Shown here piece after piece: positions 53,937 to 62,487 of a stretch of DNA of 64,000 bases. The DNA is from Emticicia aquatilis. Lineage in GTDB: Bacteria; Bacteroidota; Bacteroidia; Cytophagales; Spirosomataceae. Within the stretch, counting starts at the first letter, position 1. Every line of letters begins with the position of its first letter. The stretch is taken from positions 513,111 to 577,110 of the forward strand of contig NZ_BMKK01000005.1 in NCBI RefSeq assembly GCF_014644295.1. Direction: 5' to 3'. Under the pieces are notes generated by a model, which searched no databases, was not told the origin of the DNA, and worked only from the letters and a program-made list of their open reading frames with translations. Made by a program: the position numbers and the translations under genes.

Positions 53937-54821
53937 TTATTTCAAAGCGGCTATTAATTTCTTTGCATATTCATTATTAGGATTTATCTGCAAAGCCTTT
54001 TGGCAATTTTGTAGGGCTGCATTTTTCATTCCCATTTGTTGGTAAGTTTCGGCCAATCTATAAAAACCAATATCACTCTTGGGGTTTATCGTGACCGCTT
54101 TCTGATAAAAAACCGAAGCTTTATCATAGTTTTTGGCATCAAAATATAAACCTCCGAGGTTAAAATTTGCTTCGTAATGTTGAGGATTCAATCGAAGGAC
54201 GTTTTCTAAATCAGCAATGGCTTCTTGCGAGCGACCGAGTGCTGTTTTACAGTTGGCTCGTTTGTAATAACTGGTTTCAAGATTGATGTTTTGCTTAATA
54301 CAGCGGTCAAATGCTATCAATGCTTTGGCATCTTCATTTTTATCATACAATTCCAGAGCCTTTTTGTATAACTCAGCTGTGGGTATTCTTTCGATTTGTT
54401 GCTTAAAAGTTCCTAAATTATCATCTTCTGTAATGGTTTCTTCGGAGAATATCTCAAATCCATCAAACGTTTCCACATTATTGGCTTTGGTCAATTCGTT
54501 TAAAGATTTACCTTTCTGAGTAGCTGAACTTGCATTGTGTGCCTCATTTTTCTCTACTTCAAGCTGATATTTCCCTGCATTTTTTGTGGTCCGTACATAT
54601 TTGTAGTTCTGTTTCAGTAATACATCTTTCAACTGATTGAGGTCTTGCTCATTTGAGTCGATAAAAAAATAGTGATAAGCAATTGGCTTTTGGGTATCGA
54701 AACCATTCGCAGCTAATTGACTATAAAGACTTTGTATTTGATTAGCATGATTGCATCTTTGTGCAAAACCGGCAAAAGGTAATACTAAAAAAAGGCACTT
54801 AATATATAGTAGAATTTTCAT
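53937..54821 (-). CDS. Secreted TPR protein
   Basis: This 294-residue protein has a signal peptide ending AGFAQR (about 21). A short N-terminal region (about 25-110, LKDVLLKQNYKYVRTTKNAGKYQLEVEK) precedes about four to five tetratricopeptide repeats from about 150 (ALELYDKNEDAKALIAFDRCI, YYKRANCKTALGRSQEAI, ASVFYQKAVTINPKSDI). It is likely a periplasmic protein scaffold. A family match beyond TPR is not evident. Confidence 0.85.
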   Translation of the reverse strand: MKILLYIKCLFLVLPFAGFAQRCNHANQIQSLYSQLAANGFDTQKPIAYHYFFIDSNEQDLNQLKDVLLKQNYKYVRTTKNAGKYQLEVEKNEAHNASSATQKGKSLNELTKANNVETFDGFEIFSEETITEDDNLGTFKQQIERIPTAELYKKALELYDKNEDAKALIAFDRCIKQNINLETSYYKRANCKTALGRSQEAIADLENVLRLNPQHYEANFNLGGLYFDAKNYDKASVFYQKAVTINPKSDIGFYRLAETYQQMGMKNAALQNCQKALQINPNNEYAKKLIAALK

Positions 54822-54887
54822 TACTAACAGAGTATTATGACTATCAAACGTTTATCGGATACACTGAATTGTGAATTTAACAAAAAA

Positions 54888-54904
54888 GACGCCTTTTGGG
54901 CGTC
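54888..54904 (-). terminator. Terminator of the collagen-like lipoprotein gene
   Basis: On the minus strand, GACGCC and GGCGTC form a 6-bp stem with a 5-nt loop, followed by T6. Confidence 0.72.
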
Positions 54905-54956
54905 GATTTTACAATTAGTTTCCAGACAAATTTAAAGTATTTTAAAAACCAGATGT

Positions 54957-55706
54957 TTATTTCGGAATTCCGAAGGCTTTTGCCACTTCATCAAAGTTTG
55001 TATAATCAATATTTGCTCGTGTTTTTACTCCGCCAGGAATAATTATGTAACGATACTGTAATCCAGTTGCTGGCTTTCCTTGAATATCCAGTAATTCAGA
55101 AAAAGTAATGTTTATTTTTCCTAACGCCGCTACTACATTATAGTTTGTTAAACCCGAATTCGTCTCCAACATCAACGGCAATAAGTAGGCTGGTCCACTT
55201 GAAACCTGACGGCTATATGCTAAAACAACACCTTTATCTATAATTTCTTGGGTAACTTTTGCTTCAATGATACTATATAAATAGCTCTTTTCGGTAACTT
55301 TTTGCCAATCAACAAATGCAGGGGTAAACCAATCAGAATAAATAACATTGGTCGTTCCAGGGTCACCTTTTGGGCCTTGTGGACCTGTCGCTCCTGTGGC
55401 TCCAGTAGCACCCGTTGCTCCTGTATCTCCTTTTGGACCTTGTGGACCCGCTGGACCTGTCGCCCCAGTTGCTCCTGTGGCTCCAGTTGCACCCGTAGCC
55501 CCTTGTGGACCCGCTGGGCCTGTCGCTCCCGTTGCCCCTGTGGCTCCAGTAGCACCCGTTGCTCCTGTATCTCCTTTTGGACCTTGTACACCTTGTGGGC
55601 CTTGGTCGCCTTTTACTCCTTGTGGGCCTTCGGGGCCTTCACAACTACATAATGCTAAATAGCCCATCAGCATTATACCGAGGGTAATTTTTCTCTTGAT
55701 TTCCAT
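54957..55706 (-). CDS. Collagen-like surface lipoprotein
   Basis: This 249-residue protein has a lipoprotein signal with lipobox LALC or LCSC (Cys 20 or 22). Residues 24-119 are 32 uninterrupted Gly-X-Y triplets, dominated by GAT, GPQ, GPK and GPA. The C-terminal 130-residue domain ([20 protein letters not shown]..., [12 protein letters not shown]) is probably globular. Bacterial collagen-like proteins form triple helices and extend from the surface. The triplet DNA is itself repetitive (short blocks of GCTCCTGTnGCACCCGT), so copy number may vary. Confidence 0.88.
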   Translation of the reverse strand: MEIKRKITLGIMLMGYLALCSCEGPEGPQGVKGDQGPQGVQGPKGDTGATGATGATGATGATGPAGPQGATGATGATGATGATGPAGPQGPKGDTGATGATGATGATGPQGPKGDPGTTNVIYSDWFTPAFVDWQKVTEKSYLYSIIEAKVTQEIIDKGVVLAYSRQVSSGPAYLLPLMLETNSGLTNYNVVAALGKINITFSELLDIQGKPATGLQYRYIIIPGGVKTRANIDYTNFDEVAKAFGIPK

Positions 55707-55835
55707 GATATGGGTTAGGCTGGTTATTGGTTAGAAGAACAGCCTTTTAGTCAAGGGCTATCAAGATTTATGCCAATTTTGAAGTAATAGTGTTTTTATT
55801 ATTTAATATATTATTTATCAGTCACTAAAAGCAAA

Positions 55836-55873
55836 AAACGCTCGATAAACCGAAAACAGTTTACCAAGCGTTT
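55836..55873 (-). terminator. Terminator of the 55895-56440 gene
   Basis: AAACGCT-N3-TAAAC pairs with GTTTA-N3-AGCGTTT around an 8-nt loop. On the minus strand it is followed by T6. Confidence 0.75.
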
Positions 55874-55894
55874 GAAACTAAAATTAATGTCTGA

Positions 55895-56440
55895 TTAGAT
55901 GACTTTCTGAGATTGAATATATCTAACCTCTAAGCCTCTATCCAATTTATTTTTTACTACTTTGATGCTTACCTTTCCATTAGGTTTTATTTCCCAAGTC
56001 GGAATTTCAGTATTGCTCAAAGGTTTACCGTAGAGTGTGGTAAATTGTTTTGTCAATTCATTTTTAAGACTATCGTTCGACGAATCGGTATTCATATAAA
56101 TATCCAATTCTATGCCCGATACACGATTTTGCTTGTCTTTTTCGTAAAGAATATCGACAGTCTCAAGATTATCTGTGTCAAAAGAATAACCAACGTGGTC
56201 TTCTACTTCTTCAAATAACTCAGCTTTTTCTTTTTTCTTTACATCTGCAATAGCATCACCAAATTGGATGCCCCGGAGGAGACCTTCGCCCGTACCCATG
56301 ATGGTACGTAGCAATTTTTGAACGTTACTCGATGTAGCCGTTTGAGGAGAGGGAGGGTTTAAAACTTCCACTGTTTCTGTTTTTTTTGGGTTACTGCACG
56401 CAATTATTAACAAAGATAAGATTAAAAAACAAATTTTCAT
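55895..56440 (-). CDS. Lipoprotein of unknown function
   Basis: The protein has 181 residues from the ATG at 56440 (MKICFLILSLLIIAC), giving a lipobox LIIAC; an upstream ATG at 56476 spoils the signal sequence. The mature part contains RTIMGTGEGLLRGIQFGDAIADVKKKE and alternating strands (VDILYEKDKQNRVSGIELDIYMNT). Not a recognised family. It lies downstream of the BamA-like gene, 53 bp apart, on the same strand, so the two may be co-expressed. Confidence 0.72.
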   Translation of the reverse strand: MKICFLILSLLIIACSNPKKTETVEVLNPPSPQTATSSNVQKLLRTIMGTGEGLLRGIQFGDAIADVKKKEKAELFEEVEDHVGYSFDTDNLETVDILYEKDKQNRVSGIELDIYMNTDSSNDSLKNELTKQFTTLYGKPLSNTEIPTWEIKPNGKVSIKVVKNKLDRGLEVRYIQSQKVI

Positions 56441-56493
56441 ATTTTTTTGAATGAAATGTATAGAGTGAAAAAACATAATTTTAGTGAGTGGTA

Positions 56494-57888
56494 TCAGAAC
56501 TCTCGTGAGAGATTAAAAAACAGCCTTTTTTCGCCTGCACCATTAAGCGAATAATTGAGGCGACCTACTACATTGTACCACGTCACTACATCAAGCCCGA
56601 TTCCTCCACCAACTAACCATTTATTTGCAAATTTAGTATTATTTAACTCAGGAAAATTATTTTTTACGTATCCAACATCAAAAAACGTATTAATATACGC
56701 TGCCACGGGTAAGGCATTGAACTGTTTTACCTTCAAATAACGGCTCAAATCAAAGATTTTATCAAACATTTGGTACTTCAGATTTGTCTTTAACAAACCA
56801 TAACTTTGGCCATCAATTACATAGAGTTCGTAGCCCCGAACTAAGTCGTTGCGATAGCCCAGCCCTTGAGTTTGTAAAAAGGGTTGTTTTTGTGGAAAAG
56901 ATGCCTTAGCTCTTAGACTATAATTTCCATAAAAGTTTCGGTGTAGGGGAAAATATTGGCTAACTGTTCCACTTAAACTAAATTGGTTGATATCGTCTCG
57001 TGCAGAAAGTCCATACTTAATGGCATCAAAGCTTAGCCGATAGCCTTTGAGGGCATATTGGCGATTATCTCGACGGTCAAACACATAAGAATAGCTAATC
57101 AAGAAATATTTCTGTTGGGTGCGTCCATTGAGAAAATAATTAGGGTTAAGTCGAGCAATAGTATCGGCAATTTGAGTTTTGTTATAAGTAATTTGCAGGT
57201 ATTGATTCTGAAAAAATCCTGTTCGGCGAGCAAGCACCGCATAAAAATTGAGGCGTTCACGCTGTCGTTTTTCGCTTTCGAGAAACTGAAATTTATCTTG
57301 CCACGTTCGATACACCATCGTTTTATTAATCCCATAAAAAGCACCAACCGAAAAAGTTGTTTGGAGGGTTTTGTCGAGATAAGGCGTACTGTAAGCAATT
57401 TCGAAGTTAGGAATAAAGCCAATTTCGGCTCTGATTTTTAGTTGGTCGTTGTTGCCAGTCAGATTAGAATGACGACCATAAATGCCATAAATCGTTCGCT
57501 TCAAATCATGTCCACGTTCATACCACCATTCATTGAAATTTCGGTCGGCCAAATAAAAAACAGGTAAAACGACTAAATAAAGCCTCTCTTTTACCTCTAC
57601 AATCACATCAATTTGCTGATTATCAATGTCTTCCGAACTAACCTTGACCGTAACAAATAGATTAGTATTAAAAATCTTCTTGCGGTCGGCTTCTAAGACA
57701 TCGGTTAGCTTAGCTTTTTGTAGCGTATCACCTGCTTTTATAGCCATATCTCGAAAAATAATCTTCTCTTTCGTACGGATATTTCCTATAATTTTCACCT
57801 GACGCACAACCACGACATCTTCGGCAAAAGTTTGATAATGAGCAATTTGCAGTAAAAGTAAACAAATAAGAGATAAGCGTTGGGTCAT
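56494..57888 (-). CDS. BamA/TamA-like outer-membrane protein
   Basis: This 464-residue Omp85-family protein has a signal peptide ending TFAED (about 22). One POTRA-like domain lies at about 26-105 (VVRQVKIIGNIRTKEKIIFRDMAIKAGDTL). A 16-stranded barrel of about 340 residues follows, with the Omp85 features DRRDNRQYALKGYRLSFDA and GLGYRNDLVRGYELYV (VRGYE type) and the terminal RLFFNLSREF. With a single POTRA it is shorter than BamA proper (five POTRAs) and may serve a specialised outer-membrane assembly or lipid role. Confidence 0.88.
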   Translation of the reverse strand: MTQRLSLICLLLLQIAHYQTFAEDVVVVRQVKIIGNIRTKEKIIFRDMAIKAGDTLQKAKLTDVLEADRKKIFNTNLFVTVKVSSEDIDNQQIDVIVEVKERLYLVVLPVFYLADRNFNEWWYERGHDLKRTIYGIYGRHSNLTGNNDQLKIRAEIGFIPNFEIAYSTPYLDKTLQTTFSVGAFYGINKTMVYRTWQDKFQFLESEKRQRERLNFYAVLARRTGFFQNQYLQITYNKTQIADTIARLNPNYFLNGRTQQKYFLISYSYVFDRRDNRQYALKGYRLSFDAIKYGLSARDDINQFSLSGTVSQYFPLHRNFYGNYSLRAKASFPQKQPFLQTQGLGYRNDLVRGYELYVIDGQSYGLLKTNLKYQMFDKIFDLSRYLKVKQFNALPVAAYINTFFDVGYVKNNFPELNNTKFANKWLVGGGIGLDVVTWYNVVGRLNYSLNGAGEKRLFFNLSREF

Positions 57889-58072
57889 TAACGGTCGGCT
57901 ATAAATAATGGTGTTTTAAAGCAATATACGAAGTTTTGATGATGTAGGAAACACTAAATCTAAACTATTTTTCAAGAAATATGCTAAAAAATTGTACCAT
58001 CAAGATTGTAAAACTAACTTTAAGAAATATTTATGGACTCAACCGCTTCGGCGACCCGAAAAACCACTAATA

Positions 58073-59287
58073 ATGGAAACTCTATTTATAACCGACAAAC
58101 TGAAAGACTTATTGCCAAAAATAAAGGCTTTTGTAGAAACTGAATTATATCCGCTCGAAACTACCGAAAACCTCGCTCATAACTTCTCGTTTGTCGAGCC
58201 AATTTTGCAAGAAAAAAGAGCTTTAGTAAAAAAAGCAGGGCTTTGGGGCTTGCACCTACCCGAAGAAGACGGGGGTCTTGGACTGACCTTATGCGAATTT
58301 GGACAAATCAGCGAAGTGCTGGCAAGTTCGCCTTTCGGGCATTTTGTGTTTAATACGCAAGCTCCCGACATCGGTAATACCGAATTGATGCACAAATATG
58401 CTCCTAAGCATTTAAAAGATAAATATTTGAAGCCTTTGATGGACGGTGAAATCAGAAGTTGTTTCTCGATGACCGAACCCGAATTTGCTGGCTCAAACCC
58501 TACTCGAATGGGAACAACGGCCGTAAAAGATGGCGACGACTACATCATCAACGGCCATAAATGGTTTACATCTTCGGCCGATGGAGCAGCTTTTGCGGTA
58601 GTGATGGCCGTAACAAACCCTGATGCAGCTCCGCATAAGCGTGCAAGCCAGATTTTAGTACCGCTCGATACCGAAGGTTTTAAATTCATAAGAAATATTC
58701 CAATCATGGGTCATGCGGGCGATAGTTGGGCGAGCCATGCCGAAGTAATTTATGAAAACGTGCGAGTGCCACAAGCTAATTTGATAGGTATGGAAGGTGC
58801 AGGTTTTTTATTGGCACAAGAACGCCTCGGGCCAGGTCGCATTCATCATTGTATGCGTTTTATTGGTATTGCTGAGCGTAGCTTTGATTTGATGTGCCGA
58901 TATGCTGCATCAAGAGAAATGGCCGAAGGTGTAATGTTGGGCGAAATGCAATTTATTCAAGGATTTATTGCCGAAAGTAGAGCCGAAATTGATGCTGCAC
59001 GTCTTTTGGTGCTTCGTACAGCCAAAAATATTGACGAGCAAGGTGCTGCAACTGTCCGTGACGAGATTTCGATGATAAAATTTTTCACGGCTAATATGAT
59101 GCTCAGAGTAATTGACCGAGCTATTCAAACGCACGGTGCATTGGGCATGACGAGTGATATTTTGCTATCGTACTGGTACGCCCACGAACGTGCCGCTCGA
59201 ATCTACGATGGAGCAGACGAAGTACACAAAACTGCTCTGGCTCGTGGAATTTTGAAAGGATATGGGCTTGATACTCGCAAAAAGTAA
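58073..59287 (+). CDS. Acyl-CoA dehydrogenase
   Basis: The protein has 404 residues from the ATG at 58073 (METLFITDKLKDLLPK); a TTG at 57992 adds residues without similarity to the family. It is an FAD-dependent dehydrogenase: an N-terminal helical domain (GLWGLHLPEEDGGLGL), CFSMTEPEFAGSNPTRMGTTA as the acyl-CoA/FAD binding block and HKWFTSSADGA, then the C-terminal helical domain (QTHGALGMTSDILLSYWYAHERAARIYDGADEVHKTALAR). The catalytic base cannot be fixed from sequence. Substrate chain length unknown; monocistronic. Confidence 0.92.
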   Translation: METLFITDKLKDLLPKIKAFVETELYPLETTENLAHNFSFVEPILQEKRALVKKAGLWGLHLPEEDGGLGLTLCEFGQISEVLASSPFGHFVFNTQAPDIGNTELMHKYAPKHLKDKYLKPLMDGEIRSCFSMTEPEFAGSNPTRMGTTAVKDGDDYIINGHKWFTSSADGAAFAVVMAVTNPDAAPHKRASQILVPLDTEGFKFIRNIPIMGHAGDSWASHAEVIYENVRVPQANLIGMEGAGFLLAQERLGPGRIHHCMRFIGIAERSFDLMCRYAASREMAEGVMLGEMQFIQGFIAESRAEIDAARLLVLRTAKNIDEQGAATVRDEISMIKFFTANMMLRVIDRAIQTHGALGMTSDILLSYWYAHERAARIYDGADEVHKTALARGILKGYGLDTRKK

Positions 59288-59311
59288 TCTTTTCGCCTTA
59301 AAAAGAGATTT

Positions 59312-59345
59312 GGTCGGTGGTTTCGACTACGCTCAACCACCGACC
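59312..59345. terminator. Bidirectional terminator between convergent genes
   Basis: GGTCGGTGGTT (59312-59322) pairs with AACCACCGACC (59335-59345). The loop includes TCGACTACGCTC, a sequence I recall as common in Bacteroidota intergenic repeats. A- and T-rich flanks lie on both sides. Confidence 0.7.
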
Positions 59346-59359
59346 GAACTTCTTTTTCT

Positions 59360-60562
59360 TTATACTGTATCTAATAAAATCCTAAAGGTTGTTCCTTTAT
59401 CTACTTGTGTATCTTTCACAAAGAGTTTGCCTTCGTGATAATTTTCGATGATACGTTTTGCCAGCGTAAGTCCCAAACCCCAACCACGTTTTTTGGTACT
59501 AAAACCAGGTTTAAAAACCTTCCGCAAGTTCATTTTCGAGATTCCTTTTCCTGTATCTCTTATGTCAATTGCAATTGTTTTCTTTGCCGTTGGCATAATC
59601 GTCACAAACAATTCTCCTCTTCCTTCCATCGCATCAACGGCGTTTTTGCACAAGTTTTCCACCACCCATTCAAGCAAGTGTTTATTTAGACTAACTTTCA
59701 CATTATCTGATACTTGGCTATCGAAATGCACTCTTACTTTTGTCGAAATCCTTCTCTCTAAATAACTAAGTGTCTGTTGAACTAACGGCGAAATTTGCTC
59801 TTCACTCATCTGCGGCACCGAACCAATATTTGAGAAACGAGTTGTGATAGTTTCCAGACGTTTTACATCTTTTTCCATTTCATCACCAATACTGGCATCA
59901 AAGTCAGGATTTGAGCGAAGTACCTCAACCCAAGCCATCAGAGCCGAAATTGGTGTACCGAGTTGATGAGCCGTTTCCTTGGCCAAACCTACCCAAACTC
60001 TATTTTGCTCAGCCTTGCGAGAAGAACTATAAGCGATAAACGCCAACGAACCGAAAATCAAGAATGTACCCAGTAGAATATAGGGAAAATATCGTAATTG
60101 CTTAGCTACCACCGAGTTACTATAATACAGCGAAACTTTATCTTTTCCAATCGAAAACTCAATCGGTGGATGCTCATTTGCCATTTCTGAGATTTTGGTA
60201 TATAAAATAGTTTCTTGTTCTTTTGGCTTCCATGTGCGAGTTGTATCTCTAAATTCTGGAATATTGATATTATTAATCGGCACACCATTTTGTACAACCA
60301 CTGCTGGAATAGTTTCATTAGCTTCTAATACCTCCTGTACAAACGTATAGTCACAAGTGCTTTCTAAACTCATTTCGATAAAAAACTTTATACTTGCAGC
60401 ATATAAGGTAGCGTATTTCTTTTCTCGCTCCTCAACTTGTTGAGCCAATTGATTGAAATAATACAATACCCCAGCACCAATTACCAGCAAAACCGCAATC
60501 GCAGTAAATCTCCAACCCGTTATTTGCTCATAAATATTTACAAAAACTTCTCTTTTTGCCAT
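59360..60562 (-). CDS. Sensor histidine kinase (orphan)
   Basis: This 400-residue membrane kinase has TM1 at about 17-37 and TM2 at about 155-175, with an extracytoplasmic sensor between (about 115 residues, CDYTFVQEVLEANETIP). HisKA phospho-acceptor His in KETAHQLGTPISALMAW; HATPase boxes: N-box VVENLCKNAVDAMEGRGE, G1 DIRDTGKGI, G2 GWGLGLTLAKRII. No response regulator gene is adjacent, so its partner lies elsewhere. Signal unknown. Confidence 0.93.
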   Translation of the reverse strand: MAKREVFVNIYEQITGWRFTAIAVLLVIGAGVLYYFNQLAQQVEEREKKYATLYAASIKFFIEMSLESTCDYTFVQEVLEANETIPAVVVQNGVPINNINIPEFRDTTRTWKPKEQETILYTKISEMANEHPPIEFSIGKDKVSLYYSNSVVAKQLRYFPYILLGTFLIFGSLAFIAYSSSRKAEQNRVWVGLAKETAHQLGTPISALMAWVEVLRSNPDFDASIGDEMEKDVKRLETITTRFSNIGSVPQMSEEQISPLVQQTLSYLERRISTKVRVHFDSQVSDNVKVSLNKHLLEWVVENLCKNAVDAMEGRGELFVTIMPTAKKTIAIDIRDTGKGISKMNLRKVFKPGFSTKKRGWGLGLTLAKRIIENYHEGKLFVKDTQVDKGTTFRILLDTV

Positions 60563-61065
60563 AAAAAATTAATTTGAAAATGCTAAAATAGTGGTGCGAA
60601 GGCTTTTTATGATAAAAATCATGTTTATACAATCAGTATAATAATAGTTCAAATATCGTCTCCTTGTTTTATAATTAACTTTTAGTTTGCACTTTTATTT
60701 TCTATATCAAACTTTTCTTCTCCATTTATCGTAGATATATTCAAACAGAAAAATACTGCTTTGGGAAACATTTAGCCATGAAATTACGTATCTATAATAT
60801 ATCGGTAAGATGCTGCTCAACAGTTTTTTAGGGTACTAAATACAATGATTGTAGATTTTTCGTTAGTGTATTTCAAGCTTCCTAAATACTGAATCCGCAT
60901 ATTAAATTTAGATTAAAAACCGTACCAGTATTTTTGTATTTTTCATAGATTAAACGGTAGTAAGACCAGTCATAATTTAGAATAATTCTAAATTAAAAAA
61001 ACTGATAGAAATCATATCAATCATATACGATTCTGAGCGTAAATTTGCAAACTATTTTAGAAAAG
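60563..61065. other. Long intergenic region upstream of hemA
   Basis: About 500 bp without a gene. It contains a -7-like TATTTTTG at 60929-60936 (no good -33 element) and a palindrome at 60974-60994. I see no tRNA or structured RNA signature. Confidence 0.5.
60974..60994. promoter_or_regulatory. Palindromic site upstream of hemA
   Basis: AATTTAGAAT-A-ATTCTAAATT, perfect 10-bp arms around one base, lies about 70 bp upstream of hemA and 40 bp downstream of the TATTTTTG box. The site could be an operator for a dimeric regulator such as a Fur/PerR-like protein, but this is not established. Confidence 0.42.
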
Positions 61066-62322
61066 ATGCACGGACTATTTAAAGCAATAACGATTTCGCA
61101 TAAAAAAGCCTCTTTACAGCTAAGAGGACAAATTGCACTTAACGAAGAAGAATCAAAAGCATTGATGCTAAAGATTCGTGAATCGTTTGATGTGTCGGAG
61201 GTGCTTGTGCTTTCTACTTGTAATCGTACTGAGGTTTATTACGTTTCAGAAAATAATTTAGGCGAGTCAATTATTCGTTTAATTGCCAGCCAAAAAGTAC
61301 TTAATTCGACCGAAGTTCTTCCATATTTTGATGTAATTGACGAGCATAACGAAGCCGTAAGATATTTGTTTGAGGTTTCGATGGGCTTGCACTCACAAGT
61401 TGTAGGCGACTTGCAGATTCCGAATCAAGTAAAACACGCTTACCAATGGGCGGCCGATGTACAAATGGCTGGACCGTTTTTACATCGTTTGCTTCACACT
61501 ATTTTCTTTACCAACAAAAAAGTAGTCCAAGAAACATCGTTCCGTGATGGAGCGGCCTCTACTTCTTATGCAACCGTAGAAGTGATGGAAACTTTCTTGC
61601 CGCTTTTGAGCAATCCGAAAGTTTTGGTAGTTGGTTTGGGCGAAATCGGTGAAGATGTATGTCGTACTTTGGCTGATAAAGGTTATAAAAACATCACGAT
61701 TACAAACCGTACTTTAGAAAAAGCACAAAAACTTGCCAACGAACTTGGGTTTGAAGTAGCTGATTATCAATTCGTTAATCAGAATATTTTAGATGCTGAT
61801 ATAATTATTTCATCTGTACGCTGCGAGTCTCCGATTATCACTAAAGAAACTCTCAAAAATAAAACGCTTGCCGTAAAATATTTGATTGACCTTTCAGTGC
61901 CAAATAGCATAGCAACTGATATTGAGGAAGTTGCGGGCGTGGTTGCCTATAATTTGGATGAAATCCAACGTCGTGCCAATGAGGCTCTTCAACGTCGCAT
62001 GGAAGCGATTCCGCAGGTATTAGATATTATCAGCGATGCAATTGGTGAGTTTAATAATTGGTCGCAAGAAATGATTGTTTCGCCAACGATTCAGAAATTG
62101 AAAGGGGCTTTGGAACAAATCAGAAAAGAAGAAATGGCTCGTTTCGTGAAAGAACTTTCGGTGGAAGAAGCAGAGAAAATGGAGAAAATTACGGCAAGTA
62201 TGATGCAAAAAATTATCAAATTGCCAGTGATTCAACTAAAAGCAGCCTGCAAACGTGGCGAAGCTGAAACTTTGATTGATGTATTAAACGATTTATTCAA
62301 TTTAGAAAAACAAACGGTGTAG
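61066..62322 (+). CDS. hemA: Glutamyl-tRNA reductase
   Basis: The protein has 418 residues from the ATG at 61066 (MHGLFKAITISHKKASLQLRG); a TTG at 61045 is upstream. It catalyses the first committed step to 5-aminolevulinate. The catalytic Cys lies in LSTCNRTEVYYVSE; substrate-binding HSQVVGDLQIPNQVKHAY; NADPH domain VVGLGEIGEDVCRTLADKGYKNITITNRT; then a helical dimerisation domain. hemL and the other haem genes are not in the window. A strong terminator and hairpin repeats follow. Confidence 0.96.
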   Translation: MHGLFKAITISHKKASLQLRGQIALNEEESKALMLKIRESFDVSEVLVLSTCNRTEVYYVSENNLGESIIRLIASQKVLNSTEVLPYFDVIDEHNEAVRYLFEVSMGLHSQVVGDLQIPNQVKHAYQWAADVQMAGPFLHRLLHTIFFTNKKVVQETSFRDGAASTSYATVEVMETFLPLLSNPKVLVVGLGEIGEDVCRTLADKGYKNITITNRTLEKAQKLANELGFEVADYQFVNQNILDADIIISSVRCESPIITKETLKNKTLAVKYLIDLSVPNSIATDIEEVAGVVAYNLDEIQRRANEALQRRMEAIPQVLDIISDAIGEFNNWSQEMIVSPTIQKLKGALEQIRKEEMARFVKELSVEEAEKMEKITASMMQKIIKLPVIQLKAACKRGEAETLIDVLNDLFNLEKQTV

Positions 62323-62380
62323 TAAAACAATTTTCTAAATTGTTAATCGACAAACACAAGTTTCCAACTTGTGCTACAAG
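62322..62380. repeat. Two tandem CTAC-family hairpin repeats
   Basis: ACAATTT-N3-AAATTGT (62327-62343) and CACAAGTT-N3-AACTTGTGCTACA (62355-62378) follow hemA directly. Both have 7-8-bp stems and 3-nt loops; only the second carries the CTAC end. Confidence 0.75.
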
Positions 62381-62386
62381 ATATTG

Positions 62387-62424
62387 AAAAGGCGTAATTT
62401 CCATAGAAATTACGCCTTTTTTGT
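62387..62424 (+). terminator. Rho-independent terminator of hemA
   Basis: AAAAGGCGTAATTTC and GAAATTACGCCTTTT form a perfect 15-bp stem with loop CATA, followed by more T. Confidence 0.92.
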
Positions 62425-62487
62425 TGACCACTTTTTTCCTCCCCAATTTTTCTCTACATTTCGTAAAAAATTCAACCTTCTATCAGC

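Noticed and set aside
55302..55662. Plus-strand frames rich in Pro/Val/Ala or Cys/Trp/Ser opposite the collagen-like gene
   Set aside because: They are complementary readings of the Gly-X-Y repeat DNA; no signal peptide or start context supports them, while the minus-strand gene has a lipobox and terminator.
57992..58072. Upstream TTG start for the acyl-CoA dehydrogenase
   Set aside because: The 27-residue extension (Cys/Lys/Arg-rich) is unlike the family, and the ATG at 58073 gives the usual start.
60563..61065. A tRNA or small RNA gene in the long gap before hemA
   Set aside because: I found no acceptor stem, T-loop consensus (GGTTCGANTCC) or clear hairpin terminator; only AT-rich sequence with one palindrome.
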